DNA of 64,000 nucleotides from assembly GCF_036231945.1 (NCBI RefSeq), contig NZ_CP109599.1, forward strand, positions 5,359,501 to 5,423,500, in the 5' to 3' direction. This DNA is from Streptomyces sp. NBC_01429. GTDB taxonomy: Bacteria; Actinomycetota; Actinomycetes; Streptomycetales; Streptomycetaceae. Below the pieces are notes generated by a model that was not told the origin of the DNA, did not search any database, and saw nothing but the letters and a program-made list of their open reading frames with translations. This document shows positions 32,215 through 41,920 of this stretch, in pieces. The stretch's first letter is position 1; each line of letters opens with the position of its first letter. The translations under genes and the position numbers were made by a program.

Positions 32215-33510
32215 TCAGCTCGTCACGGACGCCTCCGTGTTCTTCGGTGTGCCGGTGCCCTCGGCGGCCTTCGCACCGTCCCCCTCGGGACCGTCCGCGC
32301 CGCCACCGGCTCCACCGGCACCACCATCGGCGCCGCCCTTTCCGGTCCGGCCGCCCGGGAGGATCCGGGCCAGCCAGTGCGACCGGCCGGCCGCGAGCGG
32401 CCCGAGGACCGCGAGGACCAGGACGTATCCGGCGATGAAGGGGGCGAGCCTGCTGTCCAGCCCGGCTCCCGCCGCCATCGTCGCGAGGATCAGCGCGAAC
32501 TCACCGCGCGCCAGCAGCGTGGTCGAGATATTGGCCGCGGGTCCAGCGCCGAAGCCGAAGATCTTGGCCGCGGCCAGCCCGGCTCCGACGTTCATCACCA
32601 CGGTCAGGACGACGGCGATGAGTACGGGCCAGACCACCGACGGCAGATCGCCCGGGTTGATCGACAGGCCGAAGGAGAAGAAGAAGATCGCGCCGAACGC
32701 GTCCCGCAGCGGGTGGACGAGTTCCCTGATCCGGTCGCCGGAGGTCGTCGCGCCGAGCATCAGACCGACCATGAACGCGCCGATGGCGTCGGCCACCCCG
32801 AACCACTCGGAGACACCGGCCACCAGCACGGCGGCCCCGAGGAAGGAGATGACGAGCAGCTCGTCGTCCCTGGTGTTGATGAACCGGCTGATCACCTTCG
32901 TACCGAACCGGGCGGCGAGCGCCAGCAGCAGCAGGAAGCCGAACGCCTTTCCGCCGTCCACGAGCGCGGCCTGGGCGCTGTCCGCACCGGACAGGATCGG
33001 CTGGAGCGCGGCGAGGTAGAGCGCCAGGAAGATGTCCTCGACGACGATGATCCCGAGGATGGGCTTGGTCTCGGGATTGCCGATCCGTCCCATGTCGACC
33101 AGGACCTTGGTGACGATCGCGGACGAGGAGATGCCGAGCACACCGGCCAGGACCAGCGCCTCCGACGTGCCCCATCCCATCGCGAACCCGAAGCCGAGAC
33201 CCGCGCCCACGTTCAGCAGCAGGTACGCGCCTCCGGCGAGGGCCATCTTCCGGCCGCCCTCTTTGAGGTCGTCCAGATGGAATTCCAGGCCGAGGTAGAA
33301 GAGCAGCAGGACCAGGCCGAGCGCGGAGAGCATCTCCAGCTCGTGCGGGTCCTTGACCAGCACGATGCCGGGGGTGTGCGGGCCGAGGAGGATCCCGGCC
33401 AGGATGAACAGGGGAATAGTGGGCAGCCCGATTCGGCTTCCCAAGCGGGCGAGTACGGCGGCGGCGAGGAAAGCGCCGCCCATCGCTATGAGGGTCTCTG
33501 CGTGTCCGAT
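32215..33510 (-). CDS. Cation/proton antiporter (CPA2, KefB type) with unusual start
   Basis: 422 aa from the first ATG (33483) or 431 aa from an ATC at 33510. Twelve or so TM segments, with LPTIPLFILAGILLGPHTPG near the N-terminus, VEDIFLALYLAALQPILSG and the antiporter strings GISSSAIVTKVL and FFFSFGLSINP. It exchanges K+ or Na+ for H+; no TrkA/RCK domain follows. The only good Shine-Dalgarno (GGAGGAA, 33518-33524) is 7 nt upstream of ATC 33510 in frame (IGHAETLIAM), whereas ATG 33483 has none. Start choice is therefore uncertain. The C-terminal 60 residues are low-complexity Gly/Ala/Glu. Confidence 0.88.
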   Translation of the reverse strand: MGHAETLIAMGGAFLAAAVLARLGSRIGLPTIPLFILAGILLGPHTPGIVLVKDPHELEMLSALGLVLLLFYLGLEFHLDDLKEGGRKMALAGGAYLLLNVGAGLGFGFAMGWGTSEALVLAGVLGISSSAIVTKVLVDMGRIGNPETKPILGIIVVEDIFLALYLAALQPILSGADSAQAALVDGGKAFGFLLLLALAARFGTKVISRFINTRDDELLVISFLGAAVLVAGVSEWFGVADAIGAFMVGLMLGATTSGDRIRELVHPLRDAFGAIFFFSFGLSINPGDLPSVVWPVLIAVVLTVVMNVGAGLAAAKIFGFGAGPAANISTTLLARGEFALILATMAAGAGLDSRLAPFIAGYVLVLAVLGPLAAGRSHWLARILPGGRTGKGGADGGAGGAGGGADGPEGDGAKAAEGTGTPKNTEASVTS

Positions 33511-33565
33511 GGGATCGTTCCTCCATCATCGAGTCAAAGGAGCGTCAAGGAATCGTCAGTAATTA

Positions 33566-33583
33566 GTTTACCAAATGGTTTAC
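33566..33583. promoter_or_regulatory. Direct repeat GTTTAC in the antiporter upstream region
   Basis: GTTTAC occurs at 33566-33571 and 33578-33583, 12 bp apart, enclosing CAAATG. The surrounding 40 bp are A/T-rich in a very GC-rich window and lie upstream of the antiporter gene. A candidate regulator site or promoter; no family was recognised. Confidence 0.4.
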
Positions 33584-33772
33584 TGAGTAACTGTCAGATT
33601 CCCGTCCGGCGCGGGCTCCGCCCCAGGTCCACGGGTGATCAACAAGCCTGTGCGCGGGGCCGGTTACCGCCCGTTGAGACATGGGTCACGAAGGTGACGG
33701 ACCCTCTGGGCGCACGCGAGCGCCCCCCGGCCTGATGAGGCTTTACCGAGGGGCGCTGAAGGGGAATATTTG

Positions 33773-34957
33773 TCATGTACGGGGCGATGGATCCCCTGGC
33801 GGTCCGGACCGGCGGAACGCCCACTTCAGCTCGGGCTCGGTGACGCACCGCAGCAGCCGCCGCACCGGCGCGGTGCACAGCGCCGTCACCGCGACCGCGG
33901 CCACGACCGTCACCGCGATCCTTCCGCCGGGGCTCAGCAGCCACGGGTAGTCGTCGAACAGGCCCGCGTACACGGCGCCCTTGATCACGAATCCGTGCAG
34001 CAGATAGCCGCAGATCGTCCCCGCCCCCAGCGCGGTGAACCAGGTCCGGCGGCTCGGCACCCAGGACAGGAACGCGGCGGTCAGCAGCAGCGAGCAGCCG
34101 AAGAGCGCGAAGGTCATCACGGGCCCCACCCACCAGGGCGAGTCCAGCTCCTGCGCGCTGGTGTGGTGGTAGAGCCAGGCGGTCCGCATATGGGTCGCGG
34201 CCCAGTACGCGAACGCCGCCGCGCCGACGAGCACCGGCAGCGCCAGCAGCCGCACCTCGCGGCGCCGCACGAGCTGGAAGTGCTCGGGCTTGAGGCACAG
34301 CCCCAGGACGAAGTACGGCGCGAACTGGAGCACCCGCTGGAGTCCGAGATCCTCGCCGATGCTCGGGGTGAGCGAGGCGAGCGCCGCGACGACGAGCGCG
34401 ACCGCGAGCGGATGACGCAGCGTCAGCCAGATCGGTGTGGTCAGCCGCCAGATGAACAACGCGGCCAGGAACCAGGTGAGATACCAAGGGTCGAGCAGGC
34501 TGATCGGATGGTCGGGGGTGTTGTCCGCGTACCGCTTGAAGAGGGAGTACGCCACCTCGAAGACCACGTACGGCACGACGACTGTCGACAGCAGCCGCTG
34601 GAGCTGACGGGGCTTGGCGGTGAAGCTCCGGGAGAAGTAGCCGGAGATGACGATGAAGGCCGGCATGTGGAAGGCGTAGACGAGCAGATAGAGCGCCTTC
34701 GTGGTGCGGCTGCCGGCCATGACCGGCTCCCAGGCGTGCGCCACCGCGACCAGCACGATCGCCAGGAACTTGGCGTTGTCGAAGAACGCGTCCCGCTTGG
34801 TGGGCGCGACGGGGCGCTCCGCCGCAGGTGTGGCCGGTGGTCGCCGGGTCGGTACCGGCGTGTCGGCCACCGCCGCAGGGGTGGTTCCGGTGGTCGGTCC
34901 AGGCTCCTCGACCTGATCGACCAAGGGCCTCGCGTATCCATTCGGCGCCTGGGGCAT
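33773..34957 (-). CDS. Acyltransferase-3 family membrane protein
   Basis: About 394 aa from ATG 34957 (MPQAPNGYARP); GTG codons at 34960 and 34963 are alternatives. A Pro-rich cytoplasmic N-terminal segment (about 1-55) precedes about ten TM segments. KRDAFFDNAKFLAIVLVAVAHAWEPV holds the conserved His of the acyltransferase-3 fold. It resembles OafA- and fucose-O-acetylase-like enzymes that transfer acyl groups from the cytoplasm to cell-surface or secreted carbohydrates or lipids. It stands alone between an antiporter and a small membrane protein; the acceptor is unknown. Confidence 0.85.
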   Translation of the reverse strand: MPQAPNGYARPLVDQVEEPGPTTGTTPAAVADTPVPTRRPPATPAAERPVAPTKRDAFFDNAKFLAIVLVAVAHAWEPVMAGSRTTKALYLLVYAFHMPAFIVISGYFSRSFTAKPRQLQRLLSTVVVPYVVFEVAYSLFKRYADNTPDHPISLLDPWYLTWFLAALFIWRLTTPIWLTLRHPLAVALVVAALASLTPSIGEDLGLQRVLQFAPYFVLGLCLKPEHFQLVRRREVRLLALPVLVGAAAFAYWAATHMRTAWLYHHTSAQELDSPWWVGPVMTFALFGCSLLLTAAFLSWVPSRRTWFTALGAGTICGYLLHGFVIKGAVYAGLFDDYPWLLSPGGRIAVTVVAAVAVTALCTAPVRRLLRCVTEPELKWAFRRSGPPGDPSPRT

Positions 34958-35445
34958 CACCACACGCTAACCGTGTCCGAGGTAATTCGTAAAACACGTC
35001 GACCGCGTGGCGCATTTGCAACTGAAACCGCCGACAACCAGGCGATATGCGCCAATTAATCGGTGTTAAATGGTGCATATCGCTCAGTCTTGCCCTGTGG
35101 TGCAACTCTCTGTTAATTCCCTGTGGGCCGCTCTGTGGCGCTTGCTGGAATAGCTTGTGAATAAGCTGTGCGCACAAAGGAACGGTTCAATCGAATTCGC
35201 GTCCGCATTGATGTGTGACCCCGGTGGGCCCGCGCGGGTCCCCGCAGGCCGGCCGTGCGTGCGGCCCGGCGCGCCGGGCGTGCGATTGGCGCGAATCCGA
35301 CGGCGAGGAATCGTCACGGGGCAACACCTGCGGGGATGTTGATGGCACGATGGTCCGAGCGGGATTGCCGGGGTGTACGACGCCGTACCCTCCGGGTCTC
35401 CCCGTGGGGCTGGGCTAGGCGGACCGACCGAGGGTGTGATCAGTA
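34958..35445. other. 488-bp intergenic region with an A/T-rich half
   Basis: The left 260 bases (to about 35220) are markedly A/T-rich for this window and contain TGTGCGCACA (35167-35176), a perfect 10-bp palindrome. The right half is GC-rich and must carry the promoter of the 64-aa membrane gene. No gene, tRNA or terminator is supported inside. Confidence 0.6.
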
Positions 35446-35640
35446 GTGGCCATTTCACTGTCTGTGGTGCTTCTGTTGGCGGTCATTCTCGTCGTGCTGA
35501 TCCGCGGTGGCTCGATCAAGGCGGGGCCGGCGATCGTCGCGATCCTCTTCGGCTTCTTCCTCGCCTCCACCAACATCGCGCCGTCGGTGCAGAGGTTCCT
35601 GAACTCGATAGCCGAGACCATCAACCAGATCAGCTTCTGA
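35446..35640 (+). CDS. Small conserved membrane protein (64 aa)
   Basis: GTG start (MAISLSVVLLLAVILVVLIR). Two hydrophobic helices (about 3-19 and 29-44) are joined by a basic GGSIKAGPA turn, followed by an amphipathic tail (SVQRFLNSIAETINQISF). A GAGGG precedes the start at 8-9 nt. Small proteins of this layout are conserved in Streptomyces near tig and clpP genes; the function is unknown. It is followed directly by the tRNA-Gly on the other strand. Confidence 0.75.
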   Translation: MAISLSVVLLLAVILVVLIRGGSIKAGPAIVAILFGFFLASTNIAPSVQRFLNSIAETINQISF

Positions 35641-35720
35641 CCGGCCGCTCGATCCGGCCGGCGGCACAAACGACTCCGGCCCGCCTCGTGGAGAGATCCA
35701 ACGAGGCGGGCCGCAGGCCG

Positions 35721-35794
35721 TGGAGCGGGCGACGGGAATCGAACCCGCGTAGCTAGTTTGGAAGACTAGGGCTCTACCATTGAGCTACGCCCGC
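35721..35794 (-). tRNA. tRNA-Gly (anticodon TCC)
   Basis: Reverse-strand cloverleaf of 74 nt including an encoded CCA. The acceptor is GCGGGCG / CGCCCGC with discriminator T. The D arm is AGCTCAATGGTAGAGC. The anticodon stem CTAGT/ACTAG holds loop CTTCCAA, so the anticodon is TCC. The TPsiC arm contains GGTTCGATTCC. All pairs are canonical. Confidence 0.95.
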
Positions 35795-35933
35795 ACGGAA
35801 CGCGCCGCGGGTGATGCGAGTGCGGCGCGGACAACATCGTAGCGGGTCCGGGCCGTTCGGCGCACACCCGCAAAGCGCTGGTCAAAGATGGCGCCGCCGA
35901 GCCCGCGGGCATGTACCCTACGTGTCGCACCGA

Positions 35934-36010
35934 CGGGGTGTGGCGCAGCTTGGTAGCGCGTCCGCTTTGGGAGCGGAAGGTCGTCGGTTCGAATCCGGCC
36001 ACCCCGACCA
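35934..36010 (+). tRNA. tRNA-Pro (anticodon TGG)
   Basis: 77 nt with encoded CCA. The acceptor is CGGGGTG / CACCCCG. The D arm contains AGCTTGGTAGCGC. The anticodon stem TCCGC/GCGGA holds loop TTTGGGA, giving TGG. The TPsiC loop is GGTTCGAATCC. It lies 139 bp downstream of the divergent tRNA-Gly and upstream of tig. Confidence 0.95.
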
Positions 36011-36040
36011 TCTCTTTCAAGATCGCATCGCAAGATCACA

Positions 36041-36071
36041 TTGTGGGGCCGTTCCCGCTTGCGGTTACTAT
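36041..36071 (+). promoter_or_regulatory. Candidate promoter upstream of tig
   Basis: TTGTGG (36041-36046) and TACTAT (36066-36071), 19 nt apart, 31 nt after the tRNA-Pro end. Only a partial match to the sigma-70 consensus; the tig start lies 118 nt downstream, leaving a long leader. Confidence 0.35.
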
Positions 36072-36189
36072 GCAAGCTGCGTGCCCGTGTGTCTGCAGAG
36101 TCTCTGAAGAACCGGGCCGATCCGCTGGGGCCGCCGCAGTGCGGCGGACACAGCAGAACCCAAGAATCAGCCACCAAGGAGACCGAACC

Positions 36190-37626
36190 GTGAAGAGCGC
36201 CGTGGAGACCCTGAACCCGACTCGGGTTCGGCTCACAGTCGAGGTGCCCTTCGAGGAGCTCAAGGACAGCCTCGACGCGGCGTACAAGAAGATCAACCAG
36301 CAGGTCACGGTGAAGGGCTTCCGTAAGGGCAAGATCCCGGCCCGGGTCATCGACCAGCGGTTCGGCCGTGGTGCTGTGCTGGAGGAGGCCGTCAACGACG
36401 CCCTCCCGAAGTTCTACACCGAAGCGGTCAACGAGGGTGAGATCAACGTCCTCGGCCAGCCCGATGTCGACATCACGGAGCTGAAGGACGGCGAACTGCT
36501 CTCCTTCACCGCCGAGGTCGACGTCCGCCCGGTCATCGAGATCCCGGACTACTCCGGCATCGAGGTCACCGTCGACCCCATCGAGGTCAGCGACGAGGAC
36601 ATCGAGAAGTCGGTCGAGCAGCTCCGTGACCGCTTCGCCTCGACCAACCCGGTCGAGCGCGCCGCCGCCGACGGCGACGTCGTGACGATCGACCTGGAGG
36701 CCAAGGTCGACGGCGAGGTCCTGCCCGACGGTGTCGCCGAAGGCGTGCAGTACACCATCGGCTCCGGCGACCTGCTGGACGGCATCGACGAGGCCGTCAC
36801 CGGCCTGGAGGCCGGCGGCGAGGCCACCTTCACCTCCGAGCTGAAGGGCGGCGCCGCCGAGGGCAAGGAGTCCGAGGTCACCGTCAAGGTCACCCAGGTC
36901 GCCGCCCGCGAGCTGCCCGCGCTGGACGACGAGTTCGCCCAGCTGGCGAGCGAGTTCGACACCCTCGACGAGCTCAAGGCCGACAGCCGCAAGCGCCTTG
37001 AGAGCAGCAAGCAGTACGAGCAGGCCACGCAGGCCCAGGAGCGCGTCCTCGACGCGCTGCTCCAGCTGGCCGAGGTGCCGATCCCCGAGAAGCTCCTCGC
37101 GGAGGAGATCAACACCCGCAAGCACAACCTGGAGCACCACCAGCTCGGTCAGATGGGCCTCGACCTCGCCAAGTACCTGGAGATCCAGGGCAAGACCGAG
37201 GAAGAGTTCGACGCCGAGACCAAGGAGCAGGCCGAGAAGGGCATCAAGACCCAGTTCATCCTCGACGAGCTGGTCAACAAGGAGAAGCTGAACGTCAACC
37301 AGGAGGAGCTCACCGAGCACCTCATGCGGCGCGCGCAGTCCTCCGGCATGTCCCCCGACCAGTTCGCCCAGGCGGTCGTCGAGGGCGGCCAGGTGCCGAT
37401 GCTCGTCGGCGAGGTCGCCCGCGGCAAGGCGCTCGCCGTGGTGGTCGAGGCCGCCAAGGTGACCGACACCAACGGCAACCCGGTCGAGCTGGACGACGAG
37501 GACGACACAGACGAGGCCCCCGAGGTCTCCGCGGACGCCCCCGCCGCCGAAGCCGCCGAGCCGGCCGCCGCCGACAAGGACGAGGCCAAGACGGACGAGG
37601 CCAAGGACGAGAAGGCCGGAGCCTGA
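36190..37626 (+). CDS. tig: Trigger factor, ribosome-associated chaperone and peptidyl-prolyl isomerase
   Basis: 478 aa from GTG 36190, with AAGGAG 8 nt upstream; the longer frame through the tRNA is ignored. The N-terminal ribosome-binding domain reads VTVKGFRKGKIPARVI (GFRxGKxP signature). The FKBP-type PPIase domain (about 165-240) shows GDVVTIDLEAKVDGEVLPDGVAEG and GDLLDGIDEA. The C-terminal arms are helical, ending in an acidic Ala/Glu/Asp tail (about 440-478). It holds nascent chains at the ribosome exit. It lies upstream of clpP1P2-clpX as in most actinobacteria, linking folding to degradation. Confidence 0.96.
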   Translation: MKSAVETLNPTRVRLTVEVPFEELKDSLDAAYKKINQQVTVKGFRKGKIPARVIDQRFGRGAVLEEAVNDALPKFYTEAVNEGEINVLGQPDVDITELKDGELLSFTAEVDVRPVIEIPDYSGIEVTVDPIEVSDEDIEKSVEQLRDRFASTNPVERAAADGDVVTIDLEAKVDGEVLPDGVAEGVQYTIGSGDLLDGIDEAVTGLEAGGEATFTSELKGGAAEGKESEVTVKVTQVAARELPALDDEFAQLASEFDTLDELKADSRKRLESSKQYEQATQAQERVLDALLQLAEVPIPEKLLAEEINTRKHNLEHHQLGQMGLDLAKYLEIQGKTEEEFDAETKEQAEKGIKTQFILDELVNKEKLNVNQEELTEHLMRRAQSSGMSPDQFAQAVVEGGQVPMLVGEVARGKALAVVVEAAKVTDTNGNPVELDDEDDTDEAPEVSADAPAAEAAEPAAADKDEAKTDEAKDEKAGA

Positions 37627-37649
37627 GCGTCCCGCTCCTCATGACTGGA

Positions 37650-37683
37650 CGGGCCCCGGACGCGACCACGCGCCCGGGGCCCG
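37650..37683 (+). terminator. Hairpin terminator after tig
   Basis: CGGGCCCCGG (37650-37659) pairs with CCGGGGCCCG (37674-37683). The stem is 10 bp with a 14-nt loop, starting 24 nt past the tig stop, so tig is separate from clpP1. Confidence 0.75.
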
Positions 37684-37756
37684 ACCTGTCCCGGCCCGCC
37701 CCCTCCGGGGACCCCGGGAGGGCGCCGGAGGCCCGTACGCGGCCTCAACTACCTTG

Positions 37757-37770
37757 CGCTCCCAGCGAAC
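37757..37770. promoter_or_regulatory. ClgR-like operator upstream of clpP1
   Basis: Read on the reverse strand it is GTTCGC-TGGGA-GCG, exactly the form GTTCGC-N5-GCG recognised by the actinobacterial Clp regulator ClgR. It lies 132 nt before the clpP1 start, and the surrounding 40 bp are palindrome-like. Confidence 0.75.
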
Positions 37771-37901
37771 AGCAACGGAAGCGGGATGGCGCCCGCCGAC
37801 CAGCGCGTTAGGGTCCATGAATACGAGGGCAGGGGAGTCTCCCGTCCCCGGTACGAAGACGCTGAGACGGCCAAAGCCGTCAGAGACGAGCAGGTGTATA
37901 C

Positions 37902-38519
37902 GTGACGAATCTGATGCCTTACGCCGCCGGTGAGCCGTCCCTCGGTGGTGGCCTCGGCGACCAGGTCTACAGCCGACTGCTCGGAGAGCGGATCATCTTC
38001 CTCGGCCAGCAGGTCGACGACGACATCGCCAACAAGATCACGGCGCAGCTCCTCCTTCTCGCGGCCGAGCCCGACAAGGACATCTACCTCTACATCAACA
38101 GCCCCGGTGGTTCCGTCACGGCCGGCATGGCCGTCTACGACACCATGCAGTACATCCCGAACGACGTCGTCACCATCGGTATGGGCATGGCGGCCTCCAT
38201 GGGCCAGTTCCTGCTGACCGGCGGCACCTCGGGCAAGCGCTTCGCGCTGCCCAACACCGACATCCTGATGCACCAGGGCTCCGCCGGTATCGGCGGTACG
38301 GCCTCGGACATCAAGATCCAGGCCGAGTACCTGCTCCGTACGAAGAAGCGGATGGCCGAGATCACGGCACACCACTCCGGCCAGAGCGTGGAAACGATCA
38401 TCCGGGACGGCGACCGCGACAAGTGGTTCACCGTGGAAGAGGCCAAGGACTACGGCCTGATCGACGAGATCATCTCCGCTGCTTCGGGCGTTCCGGGCGG
38501 CGGCGGTACCGGGGCCTGA
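37902..38519 (+). CDS. clpP1: ATP-dependent Clp protease proteolytic subunit 1
   Basis: 205 aa, GTG start. The catalytic Ser99 lies in GMAASMGQF and His124 in DILMHQGSAGI; the third Asp is near residue 175 (GDRDKWF). NSPGGSV and GLGDQVYSRLLGERIIFLGQQVDD are family strings. ClpP1 forms a heptamer that, with ClpP2 and an AAA+ unfoldase such as ClpX, degrades proteins. The clpP1-clpP2 pair is co-transcribed (57-bp gap). In Streptomyces, clpP1P2 expression is activated by ClgR, in agreement with the box upstream. Confidence 0.97.
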   Translation: MTNLMPYAAGEPSLGGGLGDQVYSRLLGERIIFLGQQVDDDIANKITAQLLLLAAEPDKDIYLYINSPGGSVTAGMAVYDTMQYIPNDVVTIGMGMAASMGQFLLTGGTSGKRFALPNTDILMHQGSAGIGGTASDIKIQAEYLLRTKKRMAEITAHHSGQSVETIIRDGDRDKWFTVEEAKDYGLIDEIISAASGVPGGGGTGA

Positions 38520-38576
38520 CGTACCCACGTACAGCCGCCCCGCATCAGCCCGCCCAGCCCACTCGAACGCCACAGG

Positions 38577-39254
38577 ATGGTGAACACTCCCATGAACAAC
38601 TACTCCGCGAGCGGCCTCTACTCCGGCCCGCAGGTGGACAACCGTTACGTCGTGCCGCGTTTCGTGGAGCGCACCTCGCAGGGTGTGCGCGAGTACGACC
38701 CGTACGCGAAGCTCTTCGAGGAGCGCGTCATCTTCCTCGGTGTGCAGATCGACGACGCGTCCGCCAACGACGTCATGGCGCAGCTGCTGTGCCTGGAGTC
38801 GATGGACCCCGACCGTGACATCTCGATCTACATCAACAGCCCCGGCGGCTCGATGACGGCCCTCACGGCCATCTACGACACGATGCAGTTCGTGAAGCCC
38901 GACATCCAGACCGTCTGCATGGGCCAGGCGGCCTCGGCCGCCGCCGTCCTGCTCGCCGCCGGTACCCCCGGCAAGCGGCTGGCACTGCCCAACGCACGCG
39001 TGCTGATCCACCAGCCGTCCAGCCAGACCGGCCGTGAGCAGCTCTCCGACCTGGAGATCGCGGCCAACGAGATCCTCCGGATGCGCTCGCAGCTGGAGGA
39101 GATGCTCGCCCGGCACTCCACCACGCCGATCGAGAAGGTCCGCGACGACATCGAGCGCGACAAGATCCTCACGGCCGACGACGCGCTCGCGTACGGCCTG
39201 GTCGACCAGATCGTGTCGACCCGCAAGACGACGGCAGCCGCAGCGGCCGCCTGA
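38577..39254 (+). CDS. clpP2: ATP-dependent Clp protease proteolytic subunit 2
   Basis: 225 aa from ATG 38577; an internal ATG at 38592 (MNNYSASGLYSG) could be the true start, since the SD is weak either way. Catalytic Ser120 in GQAASAAAV and His145 in VLIHQPSSQ. The N-terminus carries the ClpP2-type RYVVPRFVERTSQG. The Ala-rich C-terminal tail (TAAAAAAA) is atypical but tolerated. It pairs with ClpP1 as a mixed tetradecamer. It is followed by clpX after 167 bp. Confidence 0.97.
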   Translation: MVNTPMNNYSASGLYSGPQVDNRYVVPRFVERTSQGVREYDPYAKLFEERVIFLGVQIDDASANDVMAQLLCLESMDPDRDISIYINSPGGSMTALTAIYDTMQFVKPDIQTVCMGQAASAAAVLLAAGTPGKRLALPNARVLIHQPSSQTGREQLSDLEIAANEILRMRSQLEEMLARHSTTPIEKVRDDIERDKILTADDALAYGLVDQIVSTRKTTAAAAAA

Positions 39255-39421
39255 CACACCCGGCGCCCTTGGCGCGGACTCGCACCGGTCGCCGCGGACA
39301 TTCCGCGACCATGCGAACCGTGCCAAGGGGGGCCCGAACGGGGGCCCGGGCAAGGTACCGTCGGATATGAGGCACAGGAGCCGCTGAACCAAGCTGCTCC
39401 CAGGCGAAGGGGAAGCACCTC

Positions 39422-40714
<1,293 letters not shown>

Positions 40715-40733
40715 CGGTCGCGGGTACGCACGA

Positions 40734-40776
40734 CACAGGGGCGCCCGGCCAGTTGGACTGGCCGGGCGCCCCTGTG
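40734..40776. terminator. Perfect 19-bp bidirectional terminator
   Basis: Left arm 40734-40752 (starts CACAGGGGCGCCCGGCC) pairs exactly with 40758-40776 over a TTGGA loop, between clpX (+) and the convergent Pro/Gln-rich membrane protein (-). Confidence 0.93.
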
Positions 40777-40793
40777 CGCTGACCGCGCGAGGA

Positions 40794-41783
40794 TCAGACC
40801 TTGGTGCGGGAGGAGTTGTAGAGCTTGGCGGCGAGCGCGGCGGTGTCTTCCTGGGACGTGACGGCCTTGCCGGTGAGGAGCCCCGCCACGTCGGCGGCCG
40901 TGACCACACCGACCGTGGAGTAGTCGGCCCAGATGCAGGTGGGGACCTCGTACTCCTTCGGGCCCTTCGCCATGGTCCCGTCGCCCTTCGGGTTGGTGAA
41001 CCTGATGTTCTGGCACTTCATCAGCGCGCCCTCGAAGCCGTCCGGGGTGACCAGCTTGGCGGTGCCGACCAGCTCGGCCTTGATGTCGGTGGTCGGCTCC
41101 TCGTCGGCGACGCCGTTGAAGGAGTTGTCGATGACCGTCGCCGGGTCGTCCACCTCTCCCCACCAGCCCTGTAGCGAGACGGACTTCGCGGTGGCCTCGG
41201 TGCCGGCCGTGTACTGGGTGGCCACCTGGGTGGGGTTCTTGACGCCCTTCTCCTCGACCTCCGTCTTCTTGGCGCCGGTCAGCTTGCTGCTGATGGGCTC
41301 CTGGGGGCGCTTGTAGTCGTCCACCGACGCCGCGGGCGTCAGCTGGTAGCCCTTCGTGTCGTCCGCGACATCGCTGTTGCTCGCGCCGCCCGACGTGAGG
41401 AAGTACGCCCCGCCCGCGATCACCGCGAGCGCCACCACGGCCACACCGACGATCAGGCCCGTCTTCTTCTTCGGGGCGTTCTGCGGGGGCGGCGGGTAGG
41501 CGCCGCCGCCCCACTGCGGCTGCTGGCCGTACGGGGGCTGCTGGGGCGGCTGCTGGCCGTAGGGACCGGCGGGCTGGCCCGGCTGCTGCGGGTAGCCGTA
41601 GCCCGGGGGCGGCGGAGGCTGCTGCGGCGGGACGCCCTGGGGTGCCTGCGGGGCCTGCGGCGGGTAACCGTAGCCGGGCTGCGGCTGGCCCTGCGGCTGC
41701 TGGCCGTAAGGGCCCGGCTGGCCGTACGGTCCGGGCTGCTGCGGCTGCTGCCCTCCGTACGGGCCCGGCTGGTTGTAGCTCAT
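40794..41783 (-). CDS. Pro/Gln/Gly-rich single-pass membrane protein
   Basis: 329 aa, ATG start. Residues 1-105 are repeats of QPGPYGQ, QQP and PPPPPGYGYP, a disordered cytoplasmic segment. A single TM helix (about 109-130) follows KKKTGLIVG. The remaining 195 residues look extracytoplasmic and contain two Cys (MKCQNIRF and PTCIWADYS) likely to form a disulfide. It is convergent with clpX and divergent from valS. Proteins of this architecture sit at the same place between clpX and valS in Streptomyces; the function is not known. The exterior part is not a recognised enzyme. Confidence 0.8.
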   Translation of the reverse strand: MSYNQPGPYGGQQPQQPGPYGQPGPYGQQPQGQPQPGYGYPPQAPQAPQGVPPQQPPPPPGYGYPQQPGQPAGPYGQQPPQQPPYGQQPQWGGGAYPPPPQNAPKKKTGLIVGVAVVALAVIAGGAYFLTSGGASNSDVADDTKGYQLTPAASVDDYKRPQEPISSKLTGAKKTEVEEKGVKNPTQVATQYTAGTEATAKSVSLQGWWGEVDDPATVIDNSFNGVADEEPTTDIKAELVGTAKLVTPDGFEGALMKCQNIRFTNPKGDGTMAKGPKEYEVPTCIWADYSTVGVVTAADVAGLLTGKAVTSQEDTAALAAKLYNSSRTKV

Positions 41784-41920
41784 GTGTGCGGTCCCCTGTT
41801 AGATGTTTATACGTTTCGAACATCCTGACGTAAGGGAGAGCGATCAGGGGCGTCGGGGGCCGCACCGTTACGGAACAACCCGTTTCAATACACGCCTGTG
41901 ACACCTCTAAACTGAGCCCC

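Noticed and set aside
35721..36010. tRNA pair as an integration site for a genomic island
   Set aside because: No integrase, direct repeat of a tRNA 3' end or foreign gene block was seen on either side.
39391..39415. A second ClgR-like motif before clpX
   Set aside because: GCTCCCAGGCGAA resembles the clpP1 site only partly and the spacing of half-sites is off by one.
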